From Paramagnetospirillum magnetotacticum MS-1 (GTDB taxonomy: Bacteria > Pseudomonadota > Alphaproteobacteria > Rhodospirillales > Magnetospirillaceae), in the NCBI RefSeq assembly GCF_000829825.1, contig NZ_JXSL01000022.1:62001-126000 (forward strand): 64,000 nucleotides of DNA. The letters are read 5' to 3'. This document shows positions 29,008 to 39,274 of this stretch, in pieces. The position numbers were made by a program, and so were the translations under genes. Each line of letters opens with the position of its first letter. Within the stretch, counting starts at the first letter, position 1. The notes under the pieces are model-generated. The model was not told the origin of the DNA. It did no database searches and saw only the letters and a list, made by a program, of their open reading frames with translations.

Positions 29008-29100
29008 CTCCACGTCTGCCAGTACAAGGCCGGTATGACGAGGAAAAGAAGATGTAGACGAAGCTAGCGTCCACGGGCGACAGCCCGTCATTTCGACGCA

Positions 29101-31605
29101 CTACACCTGCCCGATGGGCGGCAGGGTGACGGAGAAGCGCGAGCCCTGGCCGGGGGTGGACTCCACCCAGATGCGGCCGCCATGATGCTCGACGATCTTC
29201 TTGCAGACGGCCAGACCGATGCCGGTGCCCTCGTATTCGCCGCGGCGGTGCAGGCGCTGGAAGATGAGGAAGACGCGCTCGAAGTATTTGGGCTCGATAC
29301 CGATGCCGTTGTCGATCACGGTCAGAATCCATTCCTTGCCGGTATTCTCGGCTTCGATGGAGATGACCGGCTTGCGTTCGGGATCGCGGTACTTGATGGC
29401 ATTGCCGATCAGGTTCTGGAACAGCCGCATCAGTTCTTCGGCGTCGCCCAGCACGGTGGGAAGGACTTCGGGCGGGGTGGCGAATTCGGCGCCGCATTCC
29501 TCGATCTTGGGAGCCAGGGCGCGCAGGGCCCGTTCCACCACGCCTCCCAGCGATACCGGCAGCATGGGGCGCGTCACGCGGCCGATGCGGGAATATTCCA
29601 GCAGTTCCAGGATCAGGCGATCCATGCGGGTGGCGCCGTCCTTGGCGAAGGCGATGAATTCGCGGGCGTCGTCATCCAGCTTGTCGTTATAGCGCCGCGC
29701 CAGCAGATCCACATAGGACGAGACCATGCGTAGAGGCTCGCGCAGATCGTGGGAGGCCACATAGGCGAATTGCTCAAGCTCGGTGTTGGACCGCTCCAGT
29801 TCGTCGGCCTTGTCGCGCAGGCTCTGTTCCGCCCGGTGCTGCTCGGTGATGTCTTTGATGGTGCCGACCATGCGGGTGGGGCGGCCTTCGGCGTCGCGCT
29901 CGATCTTGCCCAGCCCGGCGACCCAACGTTCCTCCCCGTCACAGGGCCGGATGATGGGGTAAACCTTGTCGAAATCATGCTGGCCCGCCTGAATCTCCAG
30001 CAGATAGGCGCCCATCTCGGCCCTCATGGCCGGGGCCACCAGTTCGAGCCAGCCCTGGCCGGTGCGGATATAGTCGGTAGTGATGCCGAAAATCGTGTCC
30101 AGAATGGGCGAACTGCGCCACAGGTCGGTGCGGATGTCGTAGTCGTAATAGCCCAGCTTGGCCACGCTCTGGACCTCAAGCAGCAAGGCCTGGTGTTCGC
30201 GGATGGCGATTTCGGCCTGCTTCTTCTCGGTGATATCTTGGACGGTGCCCAGGATTTCCTGTGGTTCGCCCGTCGGAGCCGTGGTGAGCAGGGCCTTGGC
30301 GGCCACATATTTGACCTCTCCTCCGGCAGTGATGACGCGATGCTCCACGTCATAGGGCGCGCCGGTCAGAAGGGCGGAAATCGCGTCCTGAACCTGGGCC
30401 CGGTCGTCAGGGTGGACCATCGCCATCACCGTGGTGAAGGTGACGGGGGTGCCAGGGGTGATGCCGAAGATGCGGTAGGTCTCTTGCGACCAGCGCACAT
30501 GGTCGGAGGGAAGGTCCACTTGCCAGGAGCCGATATGGGCGACGCTCTGGGCGCGGTTGAGCGTGGCCTCGCTGTTCTTGAGTTCGGCGCGGGCCGCCAC
30601 CTCGGTGTGATAGCGGCGCAGCAGCATGACGAACAGGGCCGAAAGCACCAGGATGCCGACCCCCACCATGGAGGACATGCGGATGGTTTGGCGTCGCCAC
30701 TCGCCCAGGACGGTCTCCACCGGAATGGCGGTGATGACGATCAGCCCATAGCGGTTGATGCGCTGAAAGGCGGTAATGCGGGAAAGGCCGTCCAGGGGCG
30801 AATCCGTGACGGCGGTACCTCTGGGCTTGCCCTCGGCGATGGCGGGAAAGGCCTTGGAATTGTCGACCTTGCGGCCCACCGCGCCCTCCATGAACGGCTG
30901 GCGGGCCAGGATGATTCCGTCGGGACGTTGCAGATTGACGACGGCTCCGCCGCCCAGGCCAAGGGTCTGGAAAAAGGCCTGGAAGGCGTCGGCCTTGAGG
31001 GTGGCGCCCACCACTCCGCCGAAACTGCCGTCGGGATTGGTGATGCGCCGGCTGACGATGATGACCTGATTGCCCGTGACGAGGCCAGTTATCGGCGCGC
31101 TGATCAGAGGTATATCGGCAGGGTCGGCCCGATGGGCGACGAAATAGTCGCGTTCGACGATGGAAATCGGCCTGAAGGGAAAGCTTTGACCGTGCAGACG
31201 GATGATTCCCTGGGCATCGGCCATGTACAAGATGGGCACGGCGGACATGGCGTCGCCGTAATCACGGAGGATCTGCCAGGATTTATGGTCCTGGCTCAGC
31301 TTTTCCCAGTCGCCCATGTGGCGTAACTGGGTTCGGGCCGCCTTCAAAGCCGTGTCGGCGCCTTCGATGGTGCGCAGCACCTGTTCGGCGGCCAGATCGG
31401 CCAGGGACTGGGTGCGGTACTCCGCCTGGGCCATGAATATGTCGCGGTCGTGCAGGGCGGTCACGGCCGTCCAGGCCACGACGATCCCCATGGCCAGACC
31501 CCATAACACCAGGGGCCACCACTTGATGGGGACGGCCGAGGCGGAAGAGCGGCGGGAGGCGGAAGGCAAAGCTTTGACCATGCAGATTGCGTCGATTCTA
31601 TCCAA
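29101..31605 (-). CDS. Membrane sensor histidine kinase with Cache and PAS domains
   Basis: 834 residues: membrane helix (about 28-50), periplasmic double-Cache-like sensor (about 55-300), second helix (about 310-330), PAS-PAC (about 345-465), second PAS-PAC (about 475-605), then HisKA with phospho-acceptor His619 (VASHDLREPLR). HATPase_c follows, with the N box NLIGNAIKYRD, DNGIGIEPKY and GTGIGLAVCKKI. There is no receiver domain or adjacent response regulator, so it is an orphan kinase. The ligand is unknown. Confidence 0.93.
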   Translation of the reverse strand: MDRIDAICMVKALPSASRRSSASAVPIKWWPLVLWGLAMGIVVAWTAVTALHDRDIFMAQAEYRTQSLADLAAEQVLRTIEGADTALKAARTQLRHMGDWEKLSQDHKSWQILRDYGDAMSAVPILYMADAQGIIRLHGQSFPFRPISIVERDYFVAHRADPADIPLISAPITGLVTGNQVIIVSRRITNPDGSFGGVVGATLKADAFQAFFQTLGLGGGAVVNLQRPDGIILARQPFMEGAVGRKVDNSKAFPAIAEGKPRGTAVTDSPLDGLSRITAFQRINRYGLIVITAIPVETVLGEWRRQTIRMSSMVGVGILVLSALFVMLLRRYHTEVAARAELKNSEATLNRAQSVAHIGSWQVDLPSDHVRWSQETYRIFGITPGTPVTFTTVMAMVHPDDRAQVQDAISALLTGAPYDVEHRVITAGGEVKYVAAKALLTTAPTGEPQEILGTVQDITEKKQAEIAIREHQALLLEVQSVAKLGYYDYDIRTDLWRSSPILDTIFGITTDYIRTGQGWLELVAPAMRAEMGAYLLEIQAGQHDFDKVYPIIRPCDGEERWVAGLGKIERDAEGRPTRMVGTIKDITEQHRAEQSLRDKADELERSNTELEQFAYVASHDLREPLRMVSSYVDLLARRYNDKLDDDAREFIAFAKDGATRMDRLILELLEYSRIGRVTRPMLPVSLGGVVERALRALAPKIEECGAEFATPPEVLPTVLGDAEELMRLFQNLIGNAIKYRDPERKPVISIEAENTGKEWILTVIDNGIGIEPKYFERVFLIFQRLHRRGEYEGTGIGLAVCKKIVEHHGGRIWVESTPGQGSRFSVTLPPIGQV

Positions 31606-31652
31606 TAGTATAAAAGCCCATGGAATGCGTAAAGCGGATAGATCAAATCGCT

Positions 31653-31684
31653 CAAAAACAAAGGGCCCCGCCGCGGCGGGGCCC
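31653..31684 (-). terminator. Terminator of argG
   Basis: Perfect GC palindrome (31663-31684), followed on the minus strand by a T-rich stretch (complement of 31653-31662). It lies 33 bp after the argG stop. Confidence 0.88.
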
Positions 31685-31717
31685 TCATAATATTCGCAGA
31701 GTAGTAGGTGTTATTGC

Positions 31718-32932
31718 TTAGCCGCGCGCCATCTTGGCCAGACGCATGCGCAGTGCGTTCAGCTTGATGAAGCCCTGGGCGTCGCGCTGATCATAGACGC
31801 TGTCTTTCTCGAAAGTGACGTAGTCCATGCGATAGAGCGACCTGGGCGACTTGCGGCCGACCACCGAGGCGACGCCCTTGTAAAGCTTGAGCCGCACGGT
31901 GCCGGAGACGTTCTCGCTGACCTTGTCGATCATGGTCTGGATGGCGACACGTTCGGGGCTGAACCAGAAGCCGTTATAGATCAGCTCGGCATAACGGGGC
32001 ATCAGCTCGTCCTTGAGGTGGGCCTCGCCGCGATCGAGCGTCAGGCTTTCCACGGCGCGATGCGCCACGATCAGCACCGAGCCGCCGGGGGTCTCGTAGA
32101 CGCCGCGGCTCTTCATGCCGACGAAGCGGTTTTCCACCAGATCCAGACGGCCGATGCCGTTGGCCCCGCCCAACTGGTTGAGCTTGGTCAGCAGGGCGGC
32201 GGGCGACAGGCGCACGCCGTCGATGGCCACGGCGTCGCCCTTCTCGAACTCGATTTCCACATAAGTGGGCTTGTCGGGGGCGTTCTCCGGGCTGACCGAG
32301 CGGGTGTACATGTCGTCATTGGGCTCGATCCACGGATCTTCCAGCGCCTTGCCCTCATAGGAGATGTGCAGCAGATTGGCGTCGGTGGAATAAGGCGCCT
32401 CGCCGCGCTTGTCCTTGGCGATGGGAATCTGATGCTTCTCGGCGAAGTCCAGCAGGGCGGTGCGCGAGTTCAGGTCCCACAGACGCCAGGGCGCGATGAC
32501 CTTGATGTCGGGCTTCAAGGCGTAATAGCCCATCTCGAAGCGGACCTGATCATTGCCCTTGCCGGTGGCGCCGTGGGACACGGCATCGGCGCCCACCAGA
32601 TTGGCGATCTCGATCTGACGCTTGGAGATCAGCGGCCGGGCGATGGAGGTGCCCAGCAGATAGACGCCCTCGTACAGCGCATTGGCGCGGAACATGGGGA
32701 AGACGAAGTCCTTCACGAATTCCTCGCGCAGGTCGTCGATGAAGATGTTCTCTTCCTTGATGCCCATCAGGCGGGCCTTGGCGCGGGCCGGTTCCAGTTC
32801 CTCGCCCTGGCCGAGATCGGCGGTGAAGGTCACCACTTCGCAACTGTACTGATCTTGCAGCCAGCGCAGGATGATGGAGGTATCGAGACCGCCGGAATAG
32901 GCCAGAACGACCTTCTTGACTTCGCCCTTCAT
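31718..32932 (-). CDS. argG: Argininosuccinate synthase
   Basis: Joins citrulline and aspartate using ATP, in arginine synthesis. 404 residues; the ATP-binding PP-loop is AYSGGLDTS (about 11-19), followed by the citrulline/aspartate loop [15 protein letters not shown]. The ATG at 32932 gives [15 protein letters not shown]. Upstream in-frame codons are the rlmN-argG gap and are not conserved. Single gene with its own terminator. Confidence 0.97.
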   Translation of the reverse strand: MKGEVKKVVLAYSGGLDTSIILRWLQDQYSCEVVTFTADLGQGEELEPARAKARLMGIKEENIFIDDLREEFVKDFVFPMFRANALYEGVYLLGTSIARPLISKRQIEIANLVGADAVSHGATGKGNDQVRFEMGYYALKPDIKVIAPWRLWDLNSRTALLDFAEKHQIPIAKDKRGEAPYSTDANLLHISYEGKALEDPWIEPNDDMYTRSVSPENAPDKPTYVEIEFEKGDAVAIDGVRLSPAALLTKLNQLGGANGIGRLDLVENRFVGMKSRGVYETPGGSVLIVAHRAVESLTLDRGEAHLKDELMPRYAELIYNGFWFSPERVAIQTMIDKVSENVSGTVRLKLYKGVASVVGRKSPRSLYRMDYVTFEKDSVYDQRDAQGFIKLNALRMRLAKMARG

Positions 32933-33006
32933 GGCAGACGCCTTTCCGAGATGGGGAGGGAATTGGGCGCGCAGTATAGGCAAAGCGCGCCCGAGGGCAA
33001 GGAGAG

Positions 33007-34134
33007 TCAGCCGTGATGCTCGTCGATGATCCCTTGGGCGGCGCGGGCCTTGGCGCGGCTGGCCTTTTCCCGCTGGCTTTCCGAGCGCAACTGGCCGCAA
33101 GCCGCCAGGATGTCGCGGCCCCTGGGCATGCGGATGGGGGCGGAATAGCCGGCATCTTGCAAGATGTCCGAGAAGGCCTTGGTGGTCTTGATGTCGGGAG
33201 TCTCGAACTCGGAGCCCGGCCAGGGATTGAACGGGATCAGGTTGAACTTGGCGGGCAGGCCCTTGATCAGCTTTAAGAGCGCGCGGGCGTCGGCGGCGGA
33301 ATCATTGACGCCCTTCAGCATGATATATTCGAAGGTGATGCGCCGGGCGTTGGAGGCGCCGGGATAGTCGCGGCAGGCCTGCATCAGCTCCTTCAAGGGG
33401 TACTTCTTGTTGATGGGCATGATGCGGTCGCGGATCTCGTCGGTGACCGCGTGCAGGGATACCGCCAGATTGACCCCCAACCGCTCGCCGCAGATCTTCA
33501 TCATGGGAACCACGCCCGAGGTGGACAGCGTGATGCGGCGCTTGGAGATGCCGATTCCCTCGCCGTCCATGGCGATTTCCAGGGCGGTGGCGACGTTCTC
33601 GAAATTATAAAGCGGTTCGCCCATGCCCATGACCACGATATTGGACAACTGGCGTCCGCCGTCATCGGGAGTGGGCCACTCGCCATAGGAATCGCGGGCC
33701 ACCATGAACTGGCCGACGATCTCGGCCGCGGTCAGGTTGCGCACCAGCAACTGGGTGCCCGTATGGCAGAATCGACAGGTGAGCGTGCAGCCCACCTGGG
33801 TGGAGATGCACACCGCGCCCCTGTCCTCGTCGGCATCGGGGATGTAGACGGTCTCGGCCTCATGCCCATCGTCGAACTTCAGCAGCCATTTGCGGGTGGT
33901 GTCCGCCGAGATCAATTCCTTGGTCATCTGCGGGCGGCGCACCACATAGCGCTCGGCCAGGGCGCCGTGCATGCTCTTGGAGATGGAGGTCATCTTGGCG
34001 AAATCGGTTTCGCCGCGATTATACATCCAGTGCCAAAGCTGCTTGGCCCGGAAGGGCTTTTCGCCGATGGCGGCCATCTCGGCGATCAGCTGATCGCGCG
34101 ACAGGCCGATGAGGTTGATCTTGGTGTCGGTCAT
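33007..34134 (-). CDS. rlmN: Dual-specificity rRNA/tRNA adenine-C2 methyltransferase RlmN
   Basis: Radical-SAM enzyme that methylates A2503 of 23S rRNA and A37 of some tRNAs. 375 residues; the cluster ligands are CTLTCRFC (C-x3-C-x2-C). GMGEPLYN and LSTSGVVP are conserved, and the C-terminal catalytic Cys is in LAACGQLR. The ATG at 34134 matches the usual family start; a longer in-frame extension would run into the tetR promoter. Divergent from tetR. Confidence 0.96.
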   Translation of the reverse strand: MTDTKINLIGLSRDQLIAEMAAIGEKPFRAKQLWHWMYNRGETDFAKMTSISKSMHGALAERYVVRRPQMTKELISADTTRKWLLKFDDGHEAETVYIPDADEDRGAVCISTQVGCTLTCRFCHTGTQLLVRNLTAAEIVGQFMVARDSYGEWPTPDDGGRQLSNIVVMGMGEPLYNFENVATALEIAMDGEGIGISKRRITLSTSGVVPMMKICGERLGVNLAVSLHAVTDEIRDRIMPINKKYPLKELMQACRDYPGASNARRITFEYIMLKGVNDSAADARALLKLIKGLPAKFNLIPFNPWPGSEFETPDIKTTKAFSDILQDAGYSAPIRMPRGRDILAACGQLRSESQREKASRAKARAAQGIIDEHHG

Positions 34135-34217
34135 GAAGGCAACACATAAGGATGACGGCGCCGCAAAGCAATGGTGCGTTGCGGTTCTCTTATCAAGCTG
34201 GTTATGATCCATGCTTA

Positions 34218-34227
34218 ACCGGTCGGT
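34218..34227. promoter_or_regulatory. Candidate TetR operator
   Basis: ACCG-GT-CGGT palindrome 17 bp before the tetR start, in the rlmN/tetR divergent gap. The wording resembles AcrR/NemR-type operators; autoregulation is inferred. Confidence 0.45.
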
Positions 34228-34244
34228 ATATTTTGGAGGTTGGC

Positions 34245-34823
34245 ATGGCACCCCCGTCCCGCAGGGAAGATCTGGTCGAAGCGGCATTGCGCCTGTTTTT
34301 GCGCGATGGCTTTCACGCCACGGGCATCGCCGCCATCCTGGACGAGGCGGGGCTGACCAAGATGACGCTCTACCACCACTTCAAGTCCAAGGAAGAGCTG
34401 ATCGTCGCGGCGCTGGAACTGCGCGACCGGCGCTTCCGCGATTGGCTGTTCGGCCGCGTGCAGGCCATGGGCGGAACACCGCGCGCCCAGGTGCTGAACA
34501 TATTTGAGGCCTTGGGAGAGTGGTTTCGGGGCGAGGCGCAAATCGGCAATGACGGCCCCGAGGCGTTCTGCGGCTGCCCCTTCGTCAAGGCCTCGGCGGA
34601 ATATGCCGATCAGGCGGACCCCATTCACCGGGTGGCCAGCGATCACAAGCGCCGCATCGTCGAGACCTTGGGCGAGATGTGTCACAAGGCGGAACTGCCC
34701 GAGCCTGAGCGTCTGGCGCGGCGCCTGGTCCTGCTCAAGGAAGGCGCCATCGCCGACGCCACCATCGCCGGAGATTCCTTGGCGGCCGCCGAGGCCAAGC
34801 TGATGGCCGTGCGGATGCTGTAG
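34245..34823 (+). CDS. TetR family transcriptional regulator
   Basis: 192 residues. The N-terminal helix-turn-helix is clear ([29 protein letters not shown], residues about 25-52 in two parts). The ligand domain contains [13 protein letters not shown], as in the TetR_C group related to the AcuR/NemR-like regulators. The Cys pair there could be redox or electrophile reactive. GGAGG lies 5 bp before the ATG. No target gene is adjacent apart from divergent rlmN; self-control is likely. Confidence 0.9.
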   Translation: MAPPSRREDLVEAALRLFLRDGFHATGIAAILDEAGLTKMTLYHHFKSKEELIVAALELRDRRFRDWLFGRVQAMGGTPRAQVLNIFEALGEWFRGEAQIGNDGPEAFCGCPFVKASAEYADQADPIHRVASDHKRRIVETLGEMCHKAELPEPERLARRLVLLKEGAIADATIAGDSLAAAEAKLMAVRML

Positions 34824-34837
34824 GGGCTGATTTAGCG

Positions 34838-34919
34838 GGCTGCGGAAAAAACTCTCGTCATTCCCGCGGACTGCGGGGGTGACGAAATCCAAGTGGGCCA
34901 GCGGAGTTTTTCCGCAGCC
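34838..34919. repeat. Nested palindromic repeat
   Basis: Outer arms GGCTGCGGAAAAAACTC (34838-34854) and GAGTTTTTCCGCAGCC (34904-34919) pair with one bulged base. Inside, TCGTCA with TGACGA and TTCCCGC with GCGGGGG form a second hairpin. It could terminate tetR but looks like a dispersed intergenic repeat. It is the first part of the 503-bp gap 34824-35326. Confidence 0.65.
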
Positions 34920-34950
34920 TGTCAGGGCGCGCCGCCCTAAGTATTGTTAC

Positions 34951-35229
34951 AGAAAAAGCCGAAGCCCCGCCGGAGACGTCATGCTCCGCGCGGGGCTTAT
35001 GGCTTGGGGACCTACAGGTCCTATGTATTCGGCGCAAAGGCCGATAAGTCGTTCGACAGATATGTTGTAATGCAGTGTGCTAGTATCTCAGCACCTCAAA
35101 CTCGACCCGGTGGTGTCATGCTGTCAACATCCTCCTCACCGATGCAGACCGCGCCTCAACTGAGGTGGACGGCTCATCGGATACTGTTGTGACAACCTTC
35201 CAATCCCGGTGCGCCTCCATCTTTGTTAC
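34951..35229 (-). ncRNA. Candidate small RNA of about 280 nt
   Basis: Inferred from signals, not similarity. On the minus strand a near-consensus promoter (35236-35264) points into this stretch. It ends in a strong terminator: nested stems AAGCC/GGCTT, AGCCCCGC/GCGGGGCT and GGAG/CTCC (34956-35005) with a U tail over 34953-34957. A perfect GGACCT-AC-AGGTCC hairpin (35008-35021) lies just before. The longest ATG frame inside is 34 codons with a weak ribosome site, so an RNA or a leader/small-protein mRNA are both possible. Does not resemble tmRNA, 6S, RNase P or SRP RNA. Confidence 0.55.
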
Positions 35230-35235
35230 GGGTTA

Positions 35236-35264
35236 ATTATCGCCAAGCCGGGGGCAATTGTCAA
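35236..35264 (-). promoter_or_regulatory. Near-consensus sigma-70 promoter
   Basis: Minus strand TTGACA (35259-35264), a 17-bp spacer and GATAAT (35236-35241). It lies after the clpA terminator and no protein gene follows it, only the candidate RNA. Confidence 0.75.
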
Positions 35265-35289
35265 GAACTAGCCCCTCATCCGGCGTAAG

Positions 35290-35317
35290 CAAAAGGGCGC
35301 TCCCGCAAGAGCGCCCT
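35290..35317 (-). terminator. Terminator of clpA
   Basis: Perfect 9-bp stem AGGGCGCTC (35294-35302) with GAGCGCCCT (35309-35317), then TTTT on the minus strand; 10 bp after the clpA stop. Confidence 0.9.
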
Positions 35318-35326
35318 GGTTGCGGT

Positions 35327-37624
<2,298 letters not shown>

Positions 37625-37667
37625 AGGGGCCGATCCTTATCCAAGGGGAACGCAGGCGGGAGGCCAG

Positions 37668-38027
37668 CTATTCCTTTTCTATCGTACACTGCAGCGGATG
37701 TTGGTTCTGGCGCGCCAGATCCATGACCTGGGTTACCTTGGTCTCCGCCACCTCGTATGTGTAAACACCGCAAATCCCGACACCGCGGGTATGGACATTG
37801 AGCATGACGCGGGTCGCGTCCTCGCGGCTCTTGTTGAAAAAGCGCTCGAGGACATGCACGACGAACTCCATGGGAGTGTAGTCGTCGTTCAGCATCAGGA
37901 CCTTGTACATGGACGGCTTCTTGGTTTTCGGGCGGGTCTTGATGACCACTCCCGTTTGACCGTCGTCGCCGCCCTGCTTGTCGTTGCCGTTTTCGCTCAT
38001 GCCTGTGTGCTTGGACCTTGGTTGCAT
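37668..38027 (-). CDS. clpS: ATP-dependent Clp protease adaptor ClpS
   Basis: Adaptor that delivers N-degron substrates to ClpA. The core has [17 protein letters not shown] with the N-degron pocket residues (the Asn-Asp-Asp turn and Met), then [19 protein letters not shown]. The disordered N-terminus is Gly/Asp-rich. The ATG at 38027 (119 residues) has AGGGGTG at good distance; an ATG at 38000 (110 residues) is the alternative. Directly upstream of clpA. Confidence 0.94.
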   Translation of the reverse strand: MQPRSKHTGMSENGNDKQGGDDGQTGVVIKTRPKTKKPSMYKVLMLNDDYTPMEFVVHVLERFFNKSREDATRVMLNVHTRGVGICGVYTYEVAETKVTQVMDLARQNQHPLQCTIEKE

Positions 38028-38104
38028 CTTTACACCCCTATCATATTGGGTGCGGATGGCCGGGGAAAAGGCCCCTTTTTCCGCATAAGGGGAATGCAGG
38101 CACG

Positions 38105-38135
38105 AAAAAAGGCCCGGCGGTTGGCCGCCGGGCCT
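38105..38135 (-). terminator. Terminator of the phasin gene
   Basis: Stem AGGCCCGGCGG / CCGCCGGGCCT with a 4-nt loop, then six T on the minus strand (complement of 38105-38110). Confidence 0.92.
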
Positions 38136-38159
38136 CTTGACAGAGATCAAGTCGCCGAA

Positions 38160-39122
38160 TTAGGCGGCCTTCTTCACCAGCTTGTCGACGGTGGCGTTGA
38201 CGCGCTGGCTGATGGGGGCCAGGGCGTCTTCGACCAGCTTCACCGACTGCTCGGTGAGACGGGTGGACTCGACAACCAGCTTGTCGACGCCAGCCTTGGC
38301 GATGTCGGTCTGCAGGTCGATGTATTCCTTCAAGGTCTTGGCCGACAGCAGGGTCTTGGAGGCGGCGACCTGCTCTTCGATGCCAGACTTGGTCAGGCCG
38401 ATGAAAGCCTTGGAGATGTCCTGGAAGCCCTTGGCGAAGATGGTGCCGGCCTTGACGAAAGCTTCCACATTCTCCTTGCCGAAGGACAGAACGTCCTCGT
38501 AGCCCTTATAGGCGGCGGTCTGGGCCTTCACGGCGGCCTCGACCTGCTCCTTGCTGATGGCGACGGCCTTGTCGTAGCCCTTGGCGGCGGCTTCGGAGGA
38601 GGCCTTCACCACGCTGTCCAGGGTCTCCTTGGAAGCGGCGACGGCGACATCGACCTGCTCCTTGCCGAGCGCAACGGCCTTGTCGTAACCCTTGGCGGCC
38701 ACGTCGGCGGAAGCCTTCACCACGGTCTCGATGGTCTCCTTGGAGACGGCGACGGCGGCCTCGACCTGCTCCTTACCGATGGCGACGGCCTTGTCATAGC
38801 CCTTGGCGGCCTTGTCATAGCCCTTGACGGCGGCGTCGGCGGAAGCCTTCACCACGGTCTGGATGGTCTCCTTGCCGACGGTGACCGCCTCTTCGATGGT
38901 CTTGACGGCCTCGGCATGGGCGGCGGCGATGGGGGTCGGGGCGGGGGCGGCGACGGCCTTGACCGGAGCGGGAGCGGGGGCGGCAACGGCCTTCACCGGA
39001 GCGGGAGCGGCAACGGCCTTGGCCACGGCGGGGGCGGCGGTCGCCTTCACCGGAGCGGGGGCGGCGACGGCCTTGGCGGCGGGCTTGGCAGTGGCAGGCT
39101 TGGCCTTAGTGGTGGTGGTCAT
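38160..39122 (-). CDS. Phasin family protein with internal 37-residue repeats
   Basis: Polyhydroxyalkanoate granule-coating protein of 320 residues. The N-terminus (2-80) is a low-complexity Lys/Pro/Ala segment built on VKAVAAPAP units. The middle (about 95-205) has at least two full and two partial copies of a 37-residue amphipathic repeat starting KGYDKAVA. The C-terminal third matches the phasin domain (FGKENVEAFVKAGTIFAKGFQDI). The ATG at 39122 starts MTTTTKAKPAT. Flanked by TGC-rich palindromes that suggest control by PhaR. Confidence 0.85.
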   Translation of the reverse strand: MTTTTKAKPATAKPAAKAVAAPAPVKATAAPAVAKAVAAPAPVKAVAAPAPAPVKAVAAPAPTPIAAAHAEAVKTIEEAVTVGKETIQTVVKASADAAVKGYDKAAKGYDKAVAIGKEQVEAAVAVSKETIETVVKASADVAAKGYDKAVALGKEQVDVAVAASKETLDSVVKASSEAAAKGYDKAVAISKEQVEAAVKAQTAAYKGYEDVLSFGKENVEAFVKAGTIFAKGFQDISKAFIGLTKSGIEEQVAASKTLLSAKTLKEYIDLQTDIAKAGVDKLVVESTRLTEQSVKLVEDALAPISQRVNATVDKLVKKAA

Positions 39123-39173
39123 GATGTGGATTCCCTGTCTTGAGTGAGCGGCAGGGGCGCAAACCGCCCCATG

Positions 39174-39243
39174 CTGCATTGCAACATGGGGCGTATAGTG
39201 AGGCCTGACTAGCAGCGAGTCAATAGGATATATTGCGCTGCAA
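39174..39243 (-). promoter_or_regulatory. Phasin promoter with two PhaR-like boxes
   Basis: Minus-strand promoter TTGACT (39218-39223) and CACTAT (39195-39200), 17 bp apart. CTGC-ATT-GCAA (39174-39184) lies just after the predicted start and TTGC-GCT-GCAA (39233-39243) upstream of -35. PhaR of Paracoccus is known to bind CTGC-N3-GCAG-type sites at phasin promoters, so repression by PhaR is inferred. Confidence 0.55.
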
Positions 39244-39274
39244 CATATCCTTAACCGGCTATGCTTTCAGATGT

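Noticed and set aside
34951-35229. tmRNA, 6S RNA or SRP RNA as identity of the candidate RNA
   Set aside because: No tag-peptide coding segment, no tRNA-like ends, no closing stem between 5' and 3' ends, and no SRP loop motif.
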